A stretch of 64,000 bases of DNA, from NCBI GenBank assembly GCA_903813345.2, contig CAIIXF020000005.1, positions 17,551,375 through 17,615,374 of the forward strand. The letters run 5' to 3'. Origin of the DNA: Owenia fusiformis. Lineage: Eukaryota; Annelida; Polychaeta; Sabellida; Oweniidae. The notes beneath the pieces are model-generated. The model did no database searches. It was given only the letters and a program-made list of their open reading frames with translations, and was not told where the DNA came from. Positions 49,701-61,200 of the stretch are shown here, piece by piece. A program made the translations under genes and the position numbers. How positions within the stretch are numbered: position 1 is the stretch's first letter; each line of letters starts with the position of its first letter.

Positions 49701-49940
49701 TTTTTTCATACATAAAATGGGGAGTGTATATTCTTGTTTGTTGGAACAATTCATTCCGATTGTGACATGAAGAGATTCTGATGGATGGGTATTGATTAAT
49801 TGGACACAAATAATTCAGCAGTGTATACATGTAACATGAAGAACACATCATTTCAACTCATTTTTATACCTTTTTGGCTTTAACCACCTCAAAACATAAT
49901 TGTCTTTGCAGTCTGACAGATGATGAAAACATTTTTTTCA
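46728..49940. other. Convergent intergenic region between TBC1D25 and the zinc-finger gene
   Basis: No gene is recognised. It holds a candidate poly(A) signal on the + strand (AATAAA, 47355-47360), a MITE at 47642-47744, and isolated ends of the GGAGGGGAGTGTA family near 49210-49233, 49613-49623 and 49720-49730. Confidence 0.5.
47642..47744. mobile_element. 103-bp MITE with about 40-bp terminal inverted repeats
   Basis: AGATAACAGGAAAGTTAA at the left is inverted as TTAACTTTCCTGTTATCT at the right. The arms pair over about 40 bp with three mismatches, leaving a spacer of about 23 bases. No coding capacity; family unknown. Confidence 0.85.
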
Positions 49941-49949
49941 TTCATATTT

Positions 49950-49998
49950 GGTTTATTTTTGAAAACCTCAAAAAACCTAACACGTAAGAAGTTTTATT
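49950..49998 (-). terminator. Candidate poly(A) signals of the zinc-finger gene
   Basis: On the - strand AATAAA occurs at 49998-49993 and 49955-49950, 20 and about 63 bases after the stop codon. A very short 3'UTR would result; a more distal signal is also possible. Confidence 0.4.
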
Positions 49999-50017
49999 TT
50001 TATACTAAATTCGTAGG

Positions 50018-53000
50018 TTAGGTCACATGATTCATGGTTACACCATTTTTTCCTTTGTTTTTCTTCATTTTTTTGTAAATACCATTAACTGGACCTTCAA
50101 TTTCTTTCCTTTTCTTAGCTTCTCTTACATTATTTTCACAATCAAATGTTTTAGCAGTTGATTCTTTATGTATGGCACCATTTGTATTATTGAGATTGTC
50201 CTTTGTTGGCGTATCATCATCCGCATTTGTAGATTGCTCATCATCAGAAATATCAGTTATAGCCTCAAGATCCATTGTATTATGAGGAGCCTCTTCACAT
50301 ACTGTAACATCTGCATACTCATTAGGTTTTATTGCATTTATACCATTTACTTTTGGTGACACTGTAACATTGCTTTCAGATTCTGATATATCTTTTGTTT
50401 TAATCAGATCTTTGTTTGGCACATTTCTTCGCCTCTTTCGTTTAGGCTTTAGCTTGGATTGCATCGTCAGATCAACTGCACCAGCAGATGTATCGTCTTC
50501 CTGATCCCCATTGTTCAATTCCCTTGTTTGATTATTTTCAGCTTTTGATGAACTACACACATGCCTTATTAATCTAGACTCCAATTTGAATTTCTTCTTA
50601 CAAAGTTCACATTTGTAGTTTTCAAAATGAGATTTCATATGCGTGTTCAATTCTTTACGAGATTTGAAGTCAAGATCACACTCATTACAGCTATACTGAG
50701 GCGCACTTTCTGGATGGACTTTTCTATTATGGGCGTAGAGAACTGTCTTCCTAGTGAACCCCTTAGAACATAACTTACAATTAAACAATTTTGAATTGAC
50801 ACTTTTCTCACCATGAGCTCGCTGGGTATGCTGAGTTAATCCTTGGACAGTCAGAAATGATTCCTCACATAACTCACAAACGATAACCGACTTTTCTGCA
50901 TGCTTCTTCATGTGTGTATTGAGATGTGACCTTTGGGTAAATCGAAAGTCGCATACAGTACAAGGGAAGGGTTTGTTATGGTTTCGCGTATGTACCTTTA
51001 ATTTCGCTTCTGAATGGAACTGCTTTTCACATATATGACAATTGTAAACCTTCCCCTCGTGTTCCTTCATATGGAGCGTCTTACGATCTTTCTGAGCATA
51101 TGTTTTTCCACAAATCTCACATATATAAGGCTTAGTGCCAGTATGCACCCAGGAATGGTCCCGAAGGTGACGACGTTGACCAAACTGCCGTGGACAAAGA
51201 TCACATTTGTATTTCTTTACTCCAGTGTGGGTAGAGACATGCTGTGTCAGCCCACCAATTTGAGTGAATTTTCTCGAGCACACTGGGCAAGTATATTTCT
51301 TGTCTTTATCATCAAGATGAGTCTGTCTATGCTGTACCAAGGTGTCTAAACGTCTAAAACTTCTCCCACATTCTTCACAGCTGAATGGCTTTTCATTAGT
51401 ATGGCACACTTTATGTTTTATCATTGCATGTTTGTAACCGAAAGCTTTCCCGCAGATATCACACTCGAAAGGTCGGGCACCCAGATGCACGGCCCGGATG
51501 TGTTTCTCAAGATTTCCTCGTTGACTAAACATCTTCTGGCAATGTTGGCATTGATTCGATAAATCCTTTGATGGAGGGTTCTTTGGCGTACTTGAACGTG
51601 GCTCTGGGGTTGATGGTGGTGGATGGGGCAGAGGAGGGACAAGAAGGCACGATGGTGGTGGAAGACAAGATTTGACACCATCCTCAGAGGGTTCAGATTT
51701 TGGTGGTGCATGAGTTGCATAAACATATTCTGGAGGGGGAGATTCGATTGTCATTGGCATGTCAGAATTACTAAAATTGCTCAAAGCCTGTCGAATATGT
51801 GGTATCAAACTTGGCTTGTCTTCGAACCCCATAGGATGAACTGTAGTTAAGTTCTCCATTGCCACTGCAGCAAACCCTGAATTATCAATTCTATTTGGGT
51901 GTACAAGGTTTGTTGCAGCCAGCTCTGAATTGTTAATTCTATTTGTTTGTTCAACATTTGTTACGGCCAACACTGAATTGTCAATTCTATTTGGATGTTC
52001 CACATTTGTTGCATTTAGCCCTGAATTGCTTATTCTGTTTGGATGTTCCACATTTGTTGCATCCAGCCCTGAATTGTCAATTCTATTTGGATGTTCCACA
52101 TTTGGTGTGGCCAGCCCTGAATTATCAAGTCCATTGTGTTCAACATGCATATTATGATCAATGAGATTATGTTCAACAGTATGAGCCTGATTGATATTGC
52201 GTTGATCAAGCTCAATCTGCAAGTCTCTGGCTTTGCTAGCCTCAGCTCTCAACTGAGCTTTACGTTTAATGTTAATATACTCTCCATATAGATCATTCTG
52301 GGGTGTCTTAACATGTAGGTGAGTAGTTGGCAAGTTTATATTTGGTTTTGAATTGCTGAGAATTTGTGATTGTTCATGTAAATGAGCAGTTGACACACTG
52401 TTCAAGTTATTCGGTTTTGCATTCAGAATTTGAGATTGTTCATTTTCTAACATAGAGACCACATCAGCTACTGTCTCTGCAATGTTTAACGACTCCTTTG
52501 GTTCGACTACTCCAGTTTTTGTGTCCTCCTGGTCAGAATCAGAGTCACTAGCACCAAAGTCCTGACTAGGTACATTAATAGATTTTGGCGACATAAATGA
52601 ATTTGAAGCATTAATATCGAGTGGCTTTGAGAGTAGATTCTTATCTAATGGAAGAAGTGGGCTGTGCTGAAGAAAATTTGGACTTGGCAGATCATTGAGT
52701 AGACTTCTTGCCAAGTCAGGTTTTTGTTTTAATAATAATTGTACATCCAGGCCCTTCAGTTGTTCGTAAATGTCAAGCTGACCTTGGGGACGTTTCTCTG
52801 AGTAAGGTGCACTCATCAGATCTAGGGATTTAATGTTTGTGTAATAGCCTGAATCTAAACTCATGTTAATTGGTTCATTTCTGCGCTCGTATGTTGAAAT
52901 CAGATCTAAAGCAGTATCAGTAAGTGCATCATTACGTTCTCTTTCTAGTGGGTCATTATGTTGAACATCTGAGTAAAATGTTTGGCCAGGGGAAAATAGA

Positions 53001-53704
53001 TTCCCTGCGAGGATGGGAGGTTCTTGGTGCTTAGAGCTGGTTGGAAGACTGAATACTAAGGGTAAGCCTTGAGTAACATCAGAGCGTTTATCCCCTGTGA
53101 AAACACTATGTGTATCAATGTAATTATGACTGTCAGTTGTAGATTGCTTTGTTGGTCGATCCACTTGAAGCGAGACACTAGAGAGTAGACTCAAAGGGTT
53201 TGGAGCTTCTAAAGTCTGATTACGATCATTATGCATCGTGGAACTGTAGGCGGGGAGTTCAGGGTCACTTCCCTGGAGGCCTCCCATTGCACTTAAGTAT
53301 CCACCATGGTTGGAGCTCCTGCTTGTATAGGTCGGTTGGGGCTCTGTGTGAGGGGTCTGATCTTGCACAGACAGATACTGTTTATAATAGAAATCTTTGA
53401 ACGATATCGGTCTCTCCGTATATGGCTCCTGTATGGAACCTGAGATATATGTATCTGACACAGAGTTGGTTCCATCCGTGTACCCATCATTGAGAGTAGA
53501 GCCACTGCGGTAATCATGACCAAGCCCTTGTGAGAGTAAATCAGCACGCTCAGTGGGGAGATAATGTAAAGGAGTGATCCAGCTAGTGGTTGGAAGACTA
53601 GAGATTCGACCTCGTTCCTGGGTAAAGCTGAGAGATGATATAGAGGGTAATGGTCTAGTATGGGGCGGTTCTTCCTCCTCTGTGGAGACTGCTGGCTCCG
53701 TCAT
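50018..53704 (-). CDS. Twelve-finger C2H2 zinc-finger protein
   Basis: A probable DNA-binding nuclear regulator of 1,228 residues in one uninterrupted coding exon. Residues 1-715 are Ser/Pro/Asn-rich and low in complexity, including five 16-residue repeats (NVEHPNRIDNSGLDAT-like, residues 535-614) and a Pro-rich stretch just before the fingers. Twelve C2H2 fingers run from Cys719 to Cys1050, most joined by TGEKPY-like linkers (TNEKPF, TGVKKY, TGTKPY). The last finger is C2HC (HVC). A basic nuclear-localisation-like cluster, KPKRKRRR, follows, then an acidic tail. The start ATG follows a candidate 3' splice site (TTTCTTGCAG ending at 53743 on the - strand), so an untranslated exon is expected upstream. 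I do not recognise a specific ortholog; single-exon, many-finger genes often belong to lineage-specific families. No KRAB, BTB or PR domain is visible. Confidence 0.9.
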   Translation of the reverse strand: MTEPAVSTEEEEPPHTRPLPSISSLSFTQERGRISSLPTTSWITPLHYLPTERADLLSQGLGHDYRSGSTLNDGYTDGTNSVSDTYISGSIQEPYTERPISFKDFYYKQYLSVQDQTPHTEPQPTYTSRSSNHGGYLSAMGGLQGSDPELPAYSSTMHNDRNQTLEAPNPLSLLSSVSLQVDRPTKQSTTDSHNYIDTHSVFTGDKRSDVTQGLPLVFSLPTSSKHQEPPILAGNLFSPGQTFYSDVQHNDPLERERNDALTDTALDLISTYERRNEPINMSLDSGYYTNIKSLDLMSAPYSEKRPQGQLDIYEQLKGLDVQLLLKQKPDLARSLLNDLPSPNFLQHSPLLPLDKNLLSKPLDINASNSFMSPKSINVPSQDFGASDSDSDQEDTKTGVVEPKESLNIAETVADVVSMLENEQSQILNAKPNNLNSVSTAHLHEQSQILSNSKPNINLPTTHLHVKTPQNDLYGEYINIKRKAQLRAEASKARDLQIELDQRNINQAHTVEHNLIDHNMHVEHNGLDNSGLATPNVEHPNRIDNSGLDATNVEHPNRISNSGLNATNVEHPNRIDNSVLAVTNVEQTNRINNSELAATNLVHPNRIDNSGFAAVAMENLTTVHPMGFEDKPSLIPHIRQALSNFSNSDMPMTIESPPPEYVYATHAPPKSEPSEDGVKSCLPPPSCLLVPPLPHPPPSTPEPRSSTPKNPPSKDLSNQCQHCQKMFSQRGNLEKHIRAVHLGARPFECDICGKAFGYKHAMIKHKVCHTNEKPFSCEECGRSFRRLDTLVQHRQTHLDDKDKKYTCPVCSRKFTQIGGLTQHVSTHTGVKKYKCDLCPRQFGQRRHLRDHSWVHTGTKPYICEICGKTYAQKDRKTLHMKEHEGKVYNCHICEKQFHSEAKLKVHTRNHNKPFPCTVCDFRFTQRSHLNTHMKKHAEKSVIVCELCEESFLTVQGLTQHTQRAHGEKSVNSKLFNCKLCSKGFTRKTVLYAHNRKVHPESAPQYSCNECDLDFKSRKELNTHMKSHFENYKCELCKKKFKLESRLIRHVCSSSKAENNQTRELNNGDQEDDTSAGAVDLTMQSKLKPKRKRRRNVPNKDLIKTKDISESESNVTVSPKVNGINAIKPNEYADVTVCEEAPHNTMDLEAITDISDDEQSTNADDDTPTKDNLNNTNGAIHKESTAKTFDCENNVREAKKRKEIEGPVNGIYKKMKKNKGKNGVTMNHVT
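51863..52102 (-). repeat. 48-bp coding minisatellite in the zinc-finger gene
   Basis: Five in-frame units encode NVEHPNRIDNSGLDAT, NVEHPNRISNSGLNAT and three more diverged copies (residues 535-614), with a partial unit before them. The period is a multiple of three, so unit gain or loss would keep the frame. Confidence 0.9.
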
Positions 53705-54593
53705 GATAACCTCCTGTGTTGTCTAAACTGCAGTAAAATTTCTGCAAGAAAATATAAAACAATTATAGAGAAATACATGTACTAAAGTAATATTTGTTAA
53801 ATTATTCACAGCTTCATTCCTGTCACTATACAAATCTAATGCATCATCAATATCATAATGTTAGGAGAGAAAACACTGAGAAATTAAAAATTGAAAAACA
53901 ATTTCCTACTGTTTGATAATTTGCTTATGACTCATATTTGACAAAACAAGTGATGCGGTAATTGCATAAAATAATACAGGTAGGCTGTCTGGTTCCTGGA
54001 CTATACTCCTGCAAGCATCCGTATCCGTTGTCCGATTACAATATGCGATAATTTGGCATAAACTGTCAAAAATAACATAATTCTGCTGATAAATCCATAC
54101 GATCGACAATTCAACTACATGAAAAGAATCCCAAAAAATTACTAAGGAAGTTATTGTCATATATTATTTTTGTCAGTTTTACGTGCCAAACTCTCCCATA
54201 TTATAATCATAAAGATAACATATGGATGCTTGTAGGACTATAGTCCTTGAACCAGATCACTGGGAGGTACATGACAGTGGATAGACGATCATTCCCATTG
54301 GCTCACATTGTATTCGCATTTGTATCAAAATAAAGAGAAATAAAGAAGAAGTTTTGAACTCTCATTTTGCAATGTTGATCAAAAATATTCCCAAGTATTG
54401 ATTGGGAATGTCTCGTTCCATGTTGGATGATGATACCCCAACATTCTGAATGAATGAAAACATGAAAAGTTGAAAACCTTGAAAATAAAATAAAGGAAGT
54501 CATTATTTGGTAACACTTTCTATCAGCATTTCGCGGTCTACTGGATTCAAAGTAGTGGAAACTTATTAAACTATACATAACCTACATACATAC

Positions 54594-54780
54594 CTATTCT
54601 TGACCCCTCTGAAACCATTTTAACTGCGGAATTATTCGACTTTCTTGGGAGATTGTTCGGAAAATTTCGGCCATTTTTCTACTAAAATCTCCACTTTGAA
54701 GAGCTCTAATGGGGATCTGTCAATTTCTAAATGCCACGTAGAAAATCAAAATATTGAGCTTCTTAGAAATTTTCTTTGTA
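54594..54780 (-). promoter_or_regulatory. Candidate 5'UTR exon and promoter of the zinc-finger gene
   Basis: On the - strand AAGAATAG|GTATGTATGT at 54593/54594 is a good splice donor, and the matching acceptor precedes the ATG near 53744. GCCATTTT (54670-54677 on +) fits a YY1 site, common in intron-first housekeeping promoters. The upstream boundary is a guess. Confidence 0.4.
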
Positions 54781-54935
54781 TTCCAACACTACATACACTA
54801 CAGTAACGTTTGATAATATGTAAATATACTGGAAATAATGTCTGATATACAATATTTGGATGCAAACTGCAACAAAACAGATAACATATTCTTCAAAGAC
54901 GTATCACGTGACTTGTTCAAAATGGAGAATGAAAG
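54781..54935 (+). promoter_or_regulatory. Candidate GK5 promoter/5'UTR with CACGTG E-box
   Basis: The interval between the divergent zinc-finger and GK5 genes contains ATCACGTGACT (core CACGTG at 54905-54910), which matches USF/TFE-family and CLEAR-type sites. AAA|GTAAGG at 54935 could be the donor of a GK5 5'UTR exon spliced to the acceptor at 55222. Motif evidence only. Confidence 0.4.
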
Positions 54936-55257
54936 TAAGGAAAACTTATTTCACATAAAATTCAACATTTCCTTTATTTCAGACAAACTGAACAACTGTC
55001 AGATGATTCCATACGATTGTTTAACCTACGTTGATAATGTTTACATATTTATGTATTCAATCTTCGCGATTTTTATGTTAGTACCCGTTTATTCAATTTG
55101 ACAATTGAATTGGCCTTTGACTTTTGTACACTGGCCATAAAATAAAGGGCAAACAACCAATACACTGTTTGAGTATTCGACCTCTTTGATTAGACTACTA
55201 AATTTTATTATTTTATTTTTAGCTTCAAGGCAACAGCATCAGTTGTTGGAGTAAATA

Positions 55258-58200
55258 ATGACACAAGACAATTATTATACATCAAAGATGGACATTGCAG
55301 GGAGTCACAATAAAACATATATTATTGCGCTTGATATTGGAACCACCACTCTTAGGGCACATGTCTATGATACACAAACAAACATTGTGGGTGCCGGAAG
55401 TAAAAAGGTTTGTCAGTACTTGTAAATAAAACTAAGAGGGGGAATAACCCAAGGGTTCAAAGAAGACATAATTACATGTATGTCTATATTGTAAATCTGT
55501 ATTGAGAAGACATTGCTGTTGATTGGTCAAATGGATAATTAAATGACATCATTCAATGAGGGATTCAAAGTTTTCAAAACACGCTTCGAATGACAATATG
55601 TTGATTTCTGGGGTCATCCCTCCTTTTCTCTACTCTGTACTGTGTCAAATATTAAAAGAAAACATTACCACAAGCCTATGTTTTTCAGTCGTCTGCTGTA
55701 CAAGTACCTCAACCCCAAATTCTCTGAACATTCTTTTCATTTTCTCTGTTTGAATCAGAATAAATAATGATAGGCCATTCAATATGATGAAATTCTCCAT
55801 ACTCGTTGGACAGAGTGTCAGTAGAAATGCACTCTACAGTTTGTGCTTTGTACAACATTCTGTCCAACTCGTGCTTAATTTCACCATATTGAATGGCCTA
55901 TCATTATTTATTCCTTAAGTATATGCTATACCGAATAGATGTCGTGTGTCCCATTTTCACATACCCATTTTCTTCAAAATCGAAAAGCTCCAAATCAGAC
56001 AAATGGGTACATCATTCTTCCAGGACCCCATGTTGTGTGTCCCATTTCAAATGCCTGTTTTCTTCAAAAACGAAAAGCTCATTCTTCCAGGAGCCCATCA
56101 TTCTTCCAGGCTCTGCATTGTGTATTACACAGTTCAGGTCTCATAAAAAATATATGTTAACTGCAGATAGAACTCTTATATCCAAAGACAGGATGGGTGG
56201 AAATGGATCCTGGGGTTCTTTGGCAGCAAGTCCAAGATGTCATAAAAGAGGCCATTGCAGGTGCGTGTATTTTGTGTGGACATGTATTTGCAGGAGAAAA
56301 TAATTTAAGTAAATGTTTGAAAATGTGTAAGTTAGTTTAAGCCATTTTAAACACTTTCAAAACATTGAAGCCTATTTATTGTGTCATGAATGGTATTTTT
56401 GGAAGTGGATCTCAAAGCCCTAAAAAGCAGGGCCACCAGACCAGACCTGCACTGGATTTGTTTATGTTTTTGCATTATTATAATGTTACAATTAACAACT
56501 AGTCAATAACATACATGTACTGTAAGGGAAATCTCACAATGAAATGTTAGTATTTCACCTTCAAATGCATAACACTTTGCTTATCAGGAAAAAAGTTCAT
56601 GTGTATGCTGAATGAAATTTGAATACCTGTAAATTTGTAAAATGGAGTAATTTTGGACTTTATGTTAAAAGGTCTAATATAAAAATGTTAAAATTGTTCT
56701 TTTAGCTGCCAATTTAAAAGTTAGTGACATCGCATGTATGGGAATCACCACCCAGAGGGGCACATTTATCACATGGGACAGGTATATTTACAAATTCAAA
56801 TTTTATATTAGTGTACAAATATTGAAATAGTCTTGCACCAACCTCTTCCCTTCAACACTAACAAATGCACCTTCTACACTACTTGACTGGAATTATGATT
56901 GACCAAAGTGATCAAATACTGATGTTATTTTGATCAAGTACCCGAGAATTTCTTCAGAAAATCCATGCGCTTTTACAATCGAACGTATGTATAAGTACAG
57001 CCATGCACATTCTCCAAATAAATGTTTCAAGTGTTCCCCATTGATGGTAACCTAGAGATTCTGCATCTGGAGGCATCATTTCGTACAGTGCAATTGTGAT
57101 CAGCGCACCAAGAATTGATCAAAATAAACGTCAGTATTTGATCACTGTGACATTTTCAATAAGAGATGAATGGAAAAAACTTCTAAAACTTACATGTCTA
57201 CTTTAAGCCATGCCTGTCAAAATCAGGAAAATATGGTAACGGAATTGTGTATAAATCTTCCTGTATGACATATAACATTATGTATTACTTCTTTATCTAA
57301 TTATTTATCACGATTCTATATTGTTTTGTTTAAATACACAGTTTAGTTTTGGTATTTTTAAACAACCATGTTTTGCATGTTTAAGGGATTGGGTTATTGT
57401 ATACAGTAAAACCTGTCTAAGTGGAACACCTAACACTAAAATGTGTTCCGCTTGGGAGGTGGTCCTCTAATTGAGGTTCATTTACCATAAGACTTAGAAC
57501 TCTAAAAAGTGTTCCACAACAGAGGTGTTCCACTTACAGAGGTGTTCCACTAACAGAGGTGTTCCACTTCTAGAGGTGTTCCACTTTACAGGTTTCACTG
57601 TAATTTATTTGCAATACTTTTAATTTAACATCATTCTTTAGAATGGTTTTCTGCATGTTACAGGGACTCTCACAAACCATTCCACAACTTTATCACCTGG
57701 CAGGATTTACGAGGTAGTGATTATGTAAAACAATGGAATGAGTCAATCACTCTAAAGGCAAGCATCTCTTCATTTTCTATTTGAATCAGATGCGATGGTG
57801 GGCATTCTTTAAGTTGTAAAATATCAGTGAGGTTAAGTGACACATTTTTAAAAGAATATGTATAGGGTGGTAAAAAAAAATGGGAACCCTGTCACCATTT
57901 TCCTCATATCTTTGTCATTTTAGGGAATTACTCCCTGATATTTAGCACATTTGTACATCATTCAATTTCCTACCAGCCTTCTATATTTCATGACCATCAA
58001 ATTGATAGTCACAATATTACAGCACTTTAAACAACATGCTCCATTGGCCAATATTGCACTTTCGGCAAACCTGCATCTATCATCCAAAATGTCCCTACCT
58101 AACTTCAACCTGTGGTGATACACCAAAAAAGAGTGTACGAGAATAACCCCAGGATAACTGCAGACCTCAAAAAGCAGATCATCCATGTCATTCAGGCCAT

Positions 58201-61200
58201 ACCTGCTGAAAAATGTAGTCAGATCATTGACAACCTGTTCAGATTTGCCAATAGCCCGATGGTGGCCACATTGGGGCATCTTGTTCAAAGTGCTGTACCA
58301 TTGTGACTATCAATCTGATGGTCATGAAATATGATTAGCTGGTAGGAAATTGAATGTTGTACATGTGTGTCAAATTTCAGGGAATAATTACACAAAATGA
58401 CGAAGATATGAGGAAATGCAGGGTTTCCATTTTTTTTGACCACCCGTAAGTGAGTATAAGTGTCCTCATCTCAGTATAATGTCACCACAAGTGGTGACAT
58501 TATAGAGTCCGACTTTTTGTGGATGGTGTTTGGTGGTTGTTTGGTATTCTGTGGTAAGGTGCTCAGCAGTCAGCATCTGCAACAAATGGCAGGTGGTGGT
58601 GACATTTGCATGTTAAATGTTAATGCCTTGTTCTAGTCTGTATTTTAAAAACCTTAAAGTAATAAATATGACTAGGTGTCATACACAAAAGATCAAGAAA
58701 ATGTGTGGAAATAAAAAAAATTAAGAAGACAAAAATAATAACAAATGGGTTGACTTACTTCCCATGGGCCCAGGTGGGATTTCTCCTTCTAAAGTGCTTG
58801 AAGGTGACTTAGATTGAGCAAGTAATTCCTTTATACTTTATTAAGAACTAACCCATATGGGTCCATAAATGTACACATTTACATACACCTTTTCTTAGAA
58901 ATATATAGCTAACCTCCTAATTACATGATATATATATAAAAACTGTGCATGTGTCATGACTGTATAATCTCACTATCATTTTCTTATTTTTTTAAATTCT
59001 ATTAATTGGAATTAATAGTGAAAACTGCTAGACTTTAAAAATGACTTCTTGTTTTTATTTCAATATTGCAACTTCACCAAATTAAGTAGTCGCCAACTCT
59101 TCAAAACAGCAAATCCGCCAAAATAGGTAGCACCAAATTAAGTAGAAGTACAGTATTTGGATCTGATAGAAACATATGTTTTACAGGTTGGAGCAAAGAA
59201 TTTATTCTTCATTGATTTTTGGTCTATAATACTCAATATTTTAATCATCAAAAGACTAAAACTTACAAAACTGCATGTGCATGCTTACTGTACATTGAAT
59301 ATAATTGAAATTCGTTTGATCCACCCTGTTTTGCAGAGTTTCAATGCTGGTGCTAAACTACTACATGGTGTTTCAAGACAAAAGAGATTCCTCGCTGCAG
59401 CAGTGTTAAAGTTCCAAGCAATGCAGGTAATGCCTTGGTCACATTTGCTCAGATTTTCACCACGGCACCCTGCCAATTTGATCGGAGCAAATGTGACTTA
59501 CATGTAGGCATTAATTAGAACATATTTCCATGCAGGAACATGTGTTTCAATAGACAGCTACAGTTTTGTACTCCACTTTTCAGATTCATTCATTGAATGT
59601 GAAAGATACAATTAGCCTAATCAAAGAAAGTAATTTTTGTGAACGTCCAAGGCACAAACAGATTTTCATTTGATGTTAAATAAAACATACCTTATGTAAC
59701 TGCCATAATCAGCCATAATCAAAGTGTTTTTGTATTTGTATTTTTAGGTTTCAATGAGGCTACTTTGGGTTTTAAACAACAATTTAGAGGTTTGTATTTT
59801 AATTTATTGACCATTGGTACAGTACATATTTTTTATGTTTCCATGTTAAAATTATAGTTAATTGTTTTGATTTTAATGAATTCAACTGTAGAGAGAATGG
59901 CATTGAATAAAAATAAACCAGATGTCACGTTTGGTTATCTTATGGCTCTATATTTTAGATGCGGAGAAGATTGAATGAACAGAGGGTTCAGTTCGGAACA
60001 TTGGACACTTGGCTACTGTGGAAGTTTACTGAGGAAAAATTATGGTGCACGGAAATCTCTTGTGCTAGCTCAACAGGAATGTTCGACCCATTTGTGGTAC
60101 TTGTCATAAGACATTTTTTGTTAACATTAATTAGAAATCTAGGCAAGAAGTCAATTAATGACCGCCACCTTTCTTAAAGCTGTCACCAGCTTGTTTCAAA
60201 AACAAGGAAAATCAGTACAATTAAGAAATACAGACCGAAAAGCAGGGGTTATATCGTCGAATACACCTTGCAGGGCTAGGCACAAACGAACGACCGAAGG
60301 GAGTAAGGGGTTGGAAAGCTTTTGTGCCTAGCCCCAAGGGGTGTATTCGACGATATTACCCCTGCTCTGAGGTCTATATTATGATTCAAACATGAAAACT
60401 CACCAAATTGTTTCAAATATTCATCATGGTCCGCCATTACTACGACCCAACGTTATGACGTCACATATTACACGTATTAACTGGGTTATTAATCTTGAAT
60501 ATAACCCAGCTGAAGCATTGACTTCGTTTACAGTTTATAGAAGACATGAATACAGTCATGTTCGAATACAAATTACATGTACATTAGTTGAAGTGTAGGT
60601 TTATAACATTAAAGCCAATTTTGTTAGTTAAAAACATTATATTCAAAAGCACAATTAAATAATTGGAAAAAGGCACTAACTGACATTAAGATTTATAAGC
60701 CAAGGAAGTAATCGTTATCAATGGTTCTATTTTTATTACCAACCCCCCCCCCCCCCACCACCACTAACTAATCTTTGATTGCATGTTGCAGGTAGAATGG
60801 AGTAATATAGTCAACATGCTGCTTGGGATACCATTACACATGCTGCCACCTATTAAAGACACTTGGTAAGCAAAACTGGGCACTTTCTCAAATCCCACTC
60901 AAAAAAGCACCTGGAGTTGTCAATCAAGTAGGCCTACTGAAATCAAGAGATAATATCTGAGATCTGATATTTGCAAAGAGGTTATCTAACCCATTCTCAT
61001 GAGCAAAGGTTTGATGGGGCGATAACCAGTGAATTTACCACAGGTATATGTGTATAGGGAGACATGACGATTATAATTCAATTTTAAACCCATACATCTG
61101 GAATCCTAGGAATGTATCATCATGGGAAAGAATATTGTCATCATAATGCATTGAAATAAATATTGCAATCTCTCATTTTAGTTGAAAATAATCAACAGTT

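Noticed and set aside
55893-56303. 136-codon open frame upstream of GK5 exon 2
   Set aside because: It is made of an intronic tandem duplication and then reads exon 2 in the wrong frame; GK5 exon 2 explains the conserved part.
58112-58306. Intact small gene in GK5 intron 4
   Set aside because: It is a fragment of a transposase tail within a palindromic element, lacking the catalytic residues and a start.
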